Positions 5,854-9,645 of a stretch of 9,645 bases of DNA are shown one piece after another. The notes under the pieces are model-generated. The model was given only the letters and a program-made list of their open reading frames with translations, searched no databases and was not told where the DNA came from. Each line of letters starts with the position of its first letter. The stretch's first letter is position 1. The translations under genes were made by a program, and so were the position numbers. This DNA is from Prevotellaceae bacterium (GTDB lineage: Bacteria; Bacteroidota; Bacteroidia; Bacteroidales; UBA932): assembly GCA_031259655.1 (NCBI GenBank), contig JAIRLF010000061.1, positions 1 through 9,645 of the forward strand, written 5' to 3'.

Positions 5854-8763
5854 ATGAAAAAGAAAGTATTGAGTTTGCTAATTTTAATTGGCATAGCGAT
5901 TAGAATCTACTCTCAAACCGATGTTGTTGTATTTTCAGGTAATACGCATTCAGGTTGTTATAACAGTAATCCTGTAACATCAGCGCCACAACAGAAATGG
6001 GAATTTGAAATGTCTGCAACAAATTGCAGCGAGCCGATAATTGTCGGGGACAAAATACTCGTAAATGCATACGACAAGGAAAATAACAAGGGATATCAGT
6101 TCGCTCTGGATAAAAATACCGGCAAACAAATTTGGCGAAATAACATTCCGGAACAATTATCAACTCCAACTGTAACAGGAAATAAGCTCTTATACGGTTC
6201 GAAAAGCAAATTAACAATTGCATTAGACCTCAACAACGGGAACGAAATATGGAGATATACAGACATTTCGGGTATGACATGTTTTGCGCCTGCTATCGTC
6301 AATGGCAGAGCTTATTTCGGAACCCATGGAAAAGAATGGTGCATTGTTGACATTAATACCGGAAGCTTAATCAAAAAACAAACGAACGAAAATGGAATTT
6401 GCTGTTCCCCTTCATGGGACGATAAACATGTCTATTTTACGGATTGGGATGGCAACTTGCATAAACAGGACATTTTCAGTTTAACGGATACCGTAATTTA
6501 TCGAACCGACAAAAGTTCGCACGTAGCGCCTACAATAACAGGCAACTGCGGTTTAATGACAAATGACAACGGATTACTGATTTCGGTTAATTTGGATACC
6601 GGCGAAGAAATATGGCGCTTCGACCCTCGTGGAAAACTTTGGCGCTCTCCCTCCGTCAAGGACAGTATTTGCATAATTGTAACAGATGACAGTCATATTT
6701 ACGGGATTGATACTAAAACAGGAAATACAATATGGGACGTAAAAAAAGAAGGCGTAATTTATACTTCCGCGTCGATTGCCGACGATATTGCATACATCAA
6801 TTGTGGCGATAAGAAAATATATGCTTTTGGAATATACAACGGAGAAGAAATATGGCAAATCCGTTTGGATGATGTGGCAGGTCAGCCGTTTATAGAAAAT
6901 GAAACGCTTTATTTTACATCGGGAGCAAAAGTATATGCATACGTTTCTCCCCCACCTCATCCCGTCGAGCCGGAAATGGTTTTTGTGCAGGGCGGCACGT
7001 TTTTGATGGGCTGTACTGCCGAACAGGGCGACGACTGTTATGACTGGGAAAAACCGGCGCATCAAGTTACGGTTAGCAGTTTCAATATCGGTAAATATCC
7101 GGTAACGGTTGCACAGTTTCGGGAATTTGTAAATGCTACAAACTACATTACAGAAGCGGAGCAGGATGGAGGCAACGTTCGTGTGAAAAAGAAGTTGGAA
7201 AAAAGGAGCGACGCAAACTGGCGAAATCCTTATTTTAAGCAAACGGACAACGACCCTGTTGTGCTGATTGCCTGGAATGATGCACAGCGTTATATTGAAT
7301 GGCTTAATCAAGTATCCGGTAAAAATTACCGTCTGGCTACGGAAGCGGAATGGGAATACGCTGCCCGCGGAGGCAGTAAAAGCAAAGGTTATAAATATAG
7401 CGGCAGCGATAATATAGACGAGGTTGCATGGTATGGACCAAATAGCGGCAAATCAACACATCCCGTGGGGACAAAAATGCCGAACGAACTGGGTATTTAC
7501 GATATGAACGGAAACGTGTGGGAATGGTGCGGTGATTATTGGGGAGAATATCCGGCATCGCCTCAGCAGGACCCTGTAGGAACTTTGTCGAGCATTTCTC
7601 GCGTGAACCGCGGAGGTAGTTGGCTTCCACTCGCGAGGAACTGCCGCGTATCGTCCCGGGGAGGCTATCCACCGAGCTACCTTATCAGCTATATCGGGTT
7701 TCGCGTGGCGATTAGCGACCATGCACAGTTCAAAATTGCAGGTAACAGCAACCATCATTTTTGTTTTCAGGGAGAGCCTGTCAAATCATTTAACGGCGTT
7801 GTCTGGACGCATCGGATTGAAAACAATAGCGCAGGAGTTTCAATGGTAACCGAAGATATGGCTTTTTGCAGCGACACGAAAGGATATCTTTATGCGATTG
7901 ACTGCAAAACAGGCGATTTGATTTGGAAATTTAATGCCGGAAGCAAACTGTATGACGGTCCAAATATTAAAGACAATACGGCTTATCTCGGCACGGCAAA
8001 CGGAACAGTCTTCGCAATCGACCTCTCAACCGGCAAGGAAAAGTGGAGGATTAAAACGGATGGAAATGTATGTTTTCCCCCCAATTTAAAGGATAACCTC
8101 GGATATGCACTTAGCCACGATAAAAAATTATATGTATTCGATTTGGAAAGCGGAGAAATACAGGACACCATAAGAGAAAATCATGTTCTTTGCGGGACGC
8201 CGACAATAAAACATGATAACATCTATTACTCCGACTGGGGAGGAAATTTTCATTGCGTTGATTTAAATTCGAGAGAAAAGAAGTGGACATTTAATACGAA
8301 AGAAGATTCCAAACAGTTTACCAATCCGTCAATACCGGATTCGCTTGCTTATTTTGTGTATGATTCTGCATTATTTGCGGTTAATTCCAAATCGGGAGAG
8401 TTGCAATGGACTTTTAAATCGGACGGAAAATTATTCAGAACTCCGGCAATTAAAGATAATTTGCTTGTTTTTACAACCGAAAAATCACATTTATACGCAT
8501 TTGATATAACAACAAAAGAAATAGCATGGGATTTCCGGAGCGAAGGAACAAACTGGTCGCGTCCGATTATAGTCAAGGATGTGGTCTACTATGCAAGTGG
8601 AAATAAGGTGATTTATGCGTTCGACCTGAAGACAGGCAATAAATATTGGGAATATAAATTCCCAAATGAAACAAATGTTCCATTAAATGGAAACAGCGCT
8701 CCATACTATTATAATAAAGCATTATACATAGCAAATGGAAACACTGTATATAAAATTGAATAA
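5854..8763 (+). CDS. Secreted protein: PQQ-like propeller, FGE/SUMF1 domain, second PQQ-like propeller
   Basis: This is a 969-residue protein with a signal peptide (about 1-20, basic start, hydrophobic core, ending IYSQ) and no lipobox or recognisable type IX sorting domain. Residues about 24-368 form an eight-bladed PQQ-like propeller with blade signatures ALDKNTGKQIW, ALDLNNGNEIW, VNLDTGEEIW and GIDTKTGNTIW. Residues 372-621 form an FGE/SUMF1 (C-type-lectin) domain: MVFVQGGTFLMG, YRLATEAEWEYAARGG (492-507), GIYDMNGNVWEW (547-558), RGGSW (586-590) and GFRVA (615-619). Residues 622-969 form a second eight-bladed propeller with AIDCKTGDLIW, AIDLSTGKEKW and AFDLKTGNKYW. FGE has a Cys-x4-Cys active site; here C597 is present but R602 replaces the second cysteine, so enzyme activity is unlikely and ligand binding more probable. 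The two propellers look duplicated. The C-terminal part of the FGE domain resembles a DGR variable region. I infer an exported recognition protein; the partner is unknown. It has its own promoter and appears monocistronic. Confidence 0.88.
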   Translation: MKKKVLSLLILIGIAIRIYSQTDVVVFSGNTHSGCYNSNPVTSAPQQKWEFEMSATNCSEPIIVGDKILVNAYDKENNKGYQFALDKNTGKQIWRNNIPEQLSTPTVTGNKLLYGSKSKLTIALDLNNGNEIWRYTDISGMTCFAPAIVNGRAYFGTHGKEWCIVDINTGSLIKKQTNENGICCSPSWDDKHVYFTDWDGNLHKQDIFSLTDTVIYRTDKSSHVAPTITGNCGLMTNDNGLLISVNLDTGEEIWRFDPRGKLWRSPSVKDSICIIVTDDSHIYGIDTKTGNTIWDVKKEGVIYTSASIADDIAYINCGDKKIYAFGIYNGEEIWQIRLDDVAGQPFIENETLYFTSGAKVYAYVSPPPHPVEPEMVFVQGGTFLMGCTAEQGDDCYDWEKPAHQVTVSSFNIGKYPVTVAQFREFVNATNYITEAEQDGGNVRVKKKLEKRSDANWRNPYFKQTDNDPVVLIAWNDAQRYIEWLNQVSGKNYRLATEAEWEYAARGGSKSKGYKYSGSDNIDEVAWYGPNSGKSTHPVGTKMPNELGIYDMNGNVWEWCGDYWGEYPASPQQDPVGTLSSISRVNRGGSWLPLARNCRVSSRGGYPPSYLISYIGFRVAISDHAQFKIAGNSNHHFCFQGEPVKSFNGVVWTHRIENNSAGVSMVTEDMAFCSDTKGYLYAIDCKTGDLIWKFNAGSKLYDGPNIKDNTAYLGTANGTVFAIDLSTGKEKWRIKTDGNVCFPPNLKDNLGYALSHDKKLYVFDLESGEIQDTIRENHVLCGTPTIKHDNIYYSDWGGNFHCVDLNSREKKWTFNTKEDSKQFTNPSIPDSLAYFVYDSALFAVNSKSGELQWTFKSDGKLFRTPAIKDNLLVFTTEKSHLYAFDITTKEIAWDFRSEGTNWSRPIIVKDVVYYASGNKVIYAFDLKTGNKYWEYKFPNETNVPLNGNSAPYYYNKALYIANGNTVYKIE
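7603..7713 (+). other. Candidate DGR variable region (VR) inside the FGE domain
   Basis: Residues 584-620 keep the scaffold of DGR-diversified FGE-type proteins: RGGSW, then three free positions (LPL, 591-593), ARNCRVS (594-600), one free position (S601), R602, free GGY (603-605), PP, then free positions around SYLISY (608-613), and IGFRVA (614-619). In template repeats of this class, as I recall them, the free positions are mostly Asn (AAC/AAT). Most free codons here end in C or T (CTT, CTC, TCC, GGC, TAT, AGC, TAC, CTT, AGC, TAT), as adenine-only mutagenesis of AAC/AAT would leave; CCA and GGA do not fit directly. No template repeat, Avd or reverse transcriptase is in the window, and the VR is mid-gene rather than at the 3' end. 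Call is by pattern only. Confidence 0.5.
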
Positions 8764-8775
8764 CGGATACCATAA

Positions 8776-8806
8776 TTTGATGTATGACATTTAATACTTA
8801 TCTTTG
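8776..8806 (+). promoter_or_regulatory. Near-perfect Bacteroidota promoter (TTTG, 19 bp, TATCTTTG)
   Basis: TTTG (8776-8779), a 19-bp spacer and TATCTTTG (8799-8806) match both consensus boxes and the preferred spacing. Transcription should begin near 8813. No sizeable coding frame begins soon downstream; the nearest ATG codons (8818 and 8821, same frame) give only a 13- or 12-residue peptide. Confidence 0.6.
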
Positions 8807-8812
8807 CGCCGC

Positions 8813-8868
8813 GAACAATGATGTCCTTTACAGGGATTATCGTCTCAAAAAAGGTTTAACCGTTTTTT
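8813..8868 (+). ncRNA. Possible short RNA between a strong promoter and a weak terminator
   Basis: About 56 nt separate the expected start point of the 8776-8806 promoter from AAAAAAGG (8847-8854) followed by CCGTTTTTT (8860-8868). The latter could pair as a short GG/CC stem flanked by A:U pairs, ending in six U. The hairpin is weak and has a bulged G. The alternative is that this promoter simply adds to transcription of the gene at 9104. The tiny frame from 8818 (13 codons, ending in VSKKV) resembles nothing I know. Confidence 0.25.
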
Positions 8869-8925
8869 ATGCTATTATGCAACTTTTATGATAGAAATTG
8901 CATCAGTTTAGCAGCAGAAAAAAGA

Positions 8926-8956
8926 TTAGAAAATTAGAGGATTAATTGTATCTTTG
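8926..8956 (+). promoter_or_regulatory. Probable promoter upstream of the MNT gene
   Basis: TATCTTTG (8949-8956) is an exact TAnnTTTG box; TTAG (8926-8929), 19 bp upstream, is a partial -33 box. The leader to the ATG at 9104 would be about 140 nt, which is long. Within it is a weak hairpin, ACGG (9039-9042) with CCGT (9056-9059), followed by eight A. I see no known riboswitch in the leader. Confidence 0.5.
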
Positions 8957-9103
8957 CATCTGCAAAATGTGGTTGAAGATTTTCAATAATGGTCTCTGTG
9001 TAAGAGATTTGAATTGAAAAGTTGTGATTTGTGACCCAACGGTCATGTAGCGAAGCCGTGAAAAAAAATTAACAATACTGTAAAAAAACTTTGAAAAAAA
9101 TAA

Positions 9104-9517
9104 ATGAAAACGATAGATATTCAACAATTGGGAGAGGCGATTAAAGATAATTTTCCGGATATCGCTTTTGCTTATTTGTTTGGTTCGTCGCAAAACGGGA
9201 CGGTGAATGACAAATCCGACATAGATATTGCTATTTATTACAAGGGAAATGATATTTTTATCCGGTTTCGCGTCGAAGAACAGTTGGAAAAAATAATCGG
9301 ATACGAAATACGGATAGATATCGTGGAACTGCAAAAAACAGAGAACTCCATTTTGGCGTTCGAAGCATTAAGAGGAAAAATACTTTTTGTAAGAGACGAA
9401 TATATGGATGATTATCTTGATTTTTATACTTTCACTTGTCGACAGTATGAAGATGATATTTATCGGATGAAAAAACAGTTAGAATATCGTGGTTATGAAG
9501 TACAATGGGATTGTTGA
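9104..9517 (+). CDS. MNT-type nucleotidyltransferase (MntA-like antitoxin family)
   Basis: This 137-residue protein has the minimal nucleotidyltransferase signature: GSS then ten residues then DID (G27-S28, D39, D41), with a third acidic residue likely at D72 in RIDIVEL. The C-terminal helix runs YLDFYTFTCRQYEDDIYRMK. In HEPN/MNT (type VII) toxin-antitoxin pairs, such a protein adds AMP to a tyrosine of the HEPN RNase and thereby silences it. Both catalytic aspartates are intact, so it should be active. The usual HEPN gene, normally adjacent or overlapping, is absent both upstream (340 nt without a gene) and in the 128 nt visible downstream. It may be an orphan antitoxin, or a housekeeping-type MNT protein. 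The ATG at 9104 follows an A-rich leader, as is usual in this phylum. Confidence 0.85.
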   Translation: MKTIDIQQLGEAIKDNFPDIAFAYLFGSSQNGTVNDKSDIDIAIYYKGNDIFIRFRVEEQLEKIIGYEIRIDIVELQKTENSILAFEALRGKILFVRDEYMDDYLDFYTFTCRQYEDDIYRMKKQLEYRGYEVQWDC

Positions 9518-9520
9518 AGA

Positions 9521-9548
9521 GTTAAGAACTAAAAGTTAAGAACTAAAA
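9521..9548. repeat. Two tandem copies of the 14-mer GTTAAGAACTAAAA
   Basis: Exact copies lie at 9521-9534 and 9535-9548, directly after the MNT stop codon (9515-9517), and a partly similar GTGGCTAAC follows. The repeat marks the boundary between the MNT gene and the apparent ORF6N fragment. It resembles GTTAAGA-type spacer repeats I remember from Bacteroidales. Confidence 0.8.
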
Positions 9549-9556
9549 GTGGCTAA

Positions 9557-9645
9557 CTCCCCGCAGAGACTTATGAGAGAGCAGGTTCGTTGCCGTATGC
9601 CGAACGTTTCCCCGACGATTTTATGTTTCAAGTGACAAAAAAAGA
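9557..9645 (+). pseudogene. Possible 5'-truncated ORF6N-domain (phage regulator-like) fragment
   Basis: In the frame open from 9557 to the window end, the translation includes ERFPDDFMFQVTKK (9602-9643). This is very like the conserved RFPDDFMFQLT segment of ORF6N proteins, found in phage-type and mobile-element genes. In intact proteins it is preceded by about 40 residues including LAxLYxVxTKxLNQAVKRN. Here the frame opens at a stop (9554-9556), has no ATG before the motif, and the preceding residues do not match. A 5'-truncated gene next to a repeat is the simplest reading. The match rests on a short peptide and the 3' end is outside the window. Confidence 0.45.

Noticed and set aside
6574..7311. 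245-codon open frame on the - strand
   Set aside because: It is antisense to the propeller/FGE gene, Phe/Cys/Arg-rich without domains; a shadow frame.
5854..8763. Quinoprotein (PQQ-dependent) dehydrogenase
   Set aside because: The blades are PQQ-like, but I see no recognisable cofactor-site motifs such as a vicinal disulphide, and the FGE insertion is unlike any dehydrogenase. A binding role is more likely.
8764..9103. DGR template repeat or Avd gene downstream of the candidate target
   Set aside because: No sequence resembling 7603-7713 and no Avd-like frame is found here; if a DGR exists, its core lies outside the window.

Overview
The window looks like a chromosomal piece of a Bacteroidales genome (phylum Bacteroidota). 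Four signs point that way: several upstream regions carry the Bacteroidota-type -7 box TAnnTTTG; there is a GH106-type rhamnosidase; the monofunctional prephenate dehydratase has a Bacteroidota-like variant of the ACT-domain effector motif; and the LolC/E-type permease begins NTEFFIAKKL. All genes I can support are on the + strand. The left end (rhamnosidase) looks clearly G+C-richer than the right half.

Layout. 1-1566 is the 3' part of a GH106 alpha-L-rhamnosidase gene, followed by a terminator-like hairpin. 1567-2353 is a repeat-rich non-coding interval: a perfect 20-bp palindrome, then twelve perfect copies of a 14-bp palindromic core at an exact 23-bp period, then an A/T-rich inverted repeat built on 9-bp-phased AATC/GATT motifs. 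2354-4370 is a two-gene unit for phenylalanine synthesis: prephenate dehydratase and a PLP aminotransferase, 22 nt apart. 4411-5649 encodes a LolC/E (FtsX-type) permease that probably starts at TTG. 5650-5853 holds another ~9-bp-phased repeat pair, a GTCCC/GGGAC hairpin and a good promoter.

5854-8763 encodes the most striking product, a 969-residue secreted protein. An FGE/SUMF1-type C-type-lectin fold sits between two complete PQQ-like beta-propellers that align with each other feature by feature. The FGE domain lacks the second catalytic cysteine. Its last ~35 residues look like the variable region (VR) of a diversity-generating retroelement (DGR) target: a conserved scaffold with substitutions at exactly the positions that are Asn-rich in typical templates. 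No template repeat or reverse transcriptase lies in the window, so DGR targeting is an inference.

8764-9103 has no convincing gene but holds two good promoters, one of which may drive a very short RNA. 9104-9517 encodes a MNT-type nucleotidyltransferase (antitoxin-like) with no HEPN partner in view. The window ends in a tandem repeat and what looks like a 5'-truncated ORF6N-domain fragment.

Together the left and middle parts hold ordinary metabolic and envelope genes separated by repeat-laden spacers. The right third is accessory in character: a possible diversified surface receptor, an orphan MNT gene and a broken phage-type gene.
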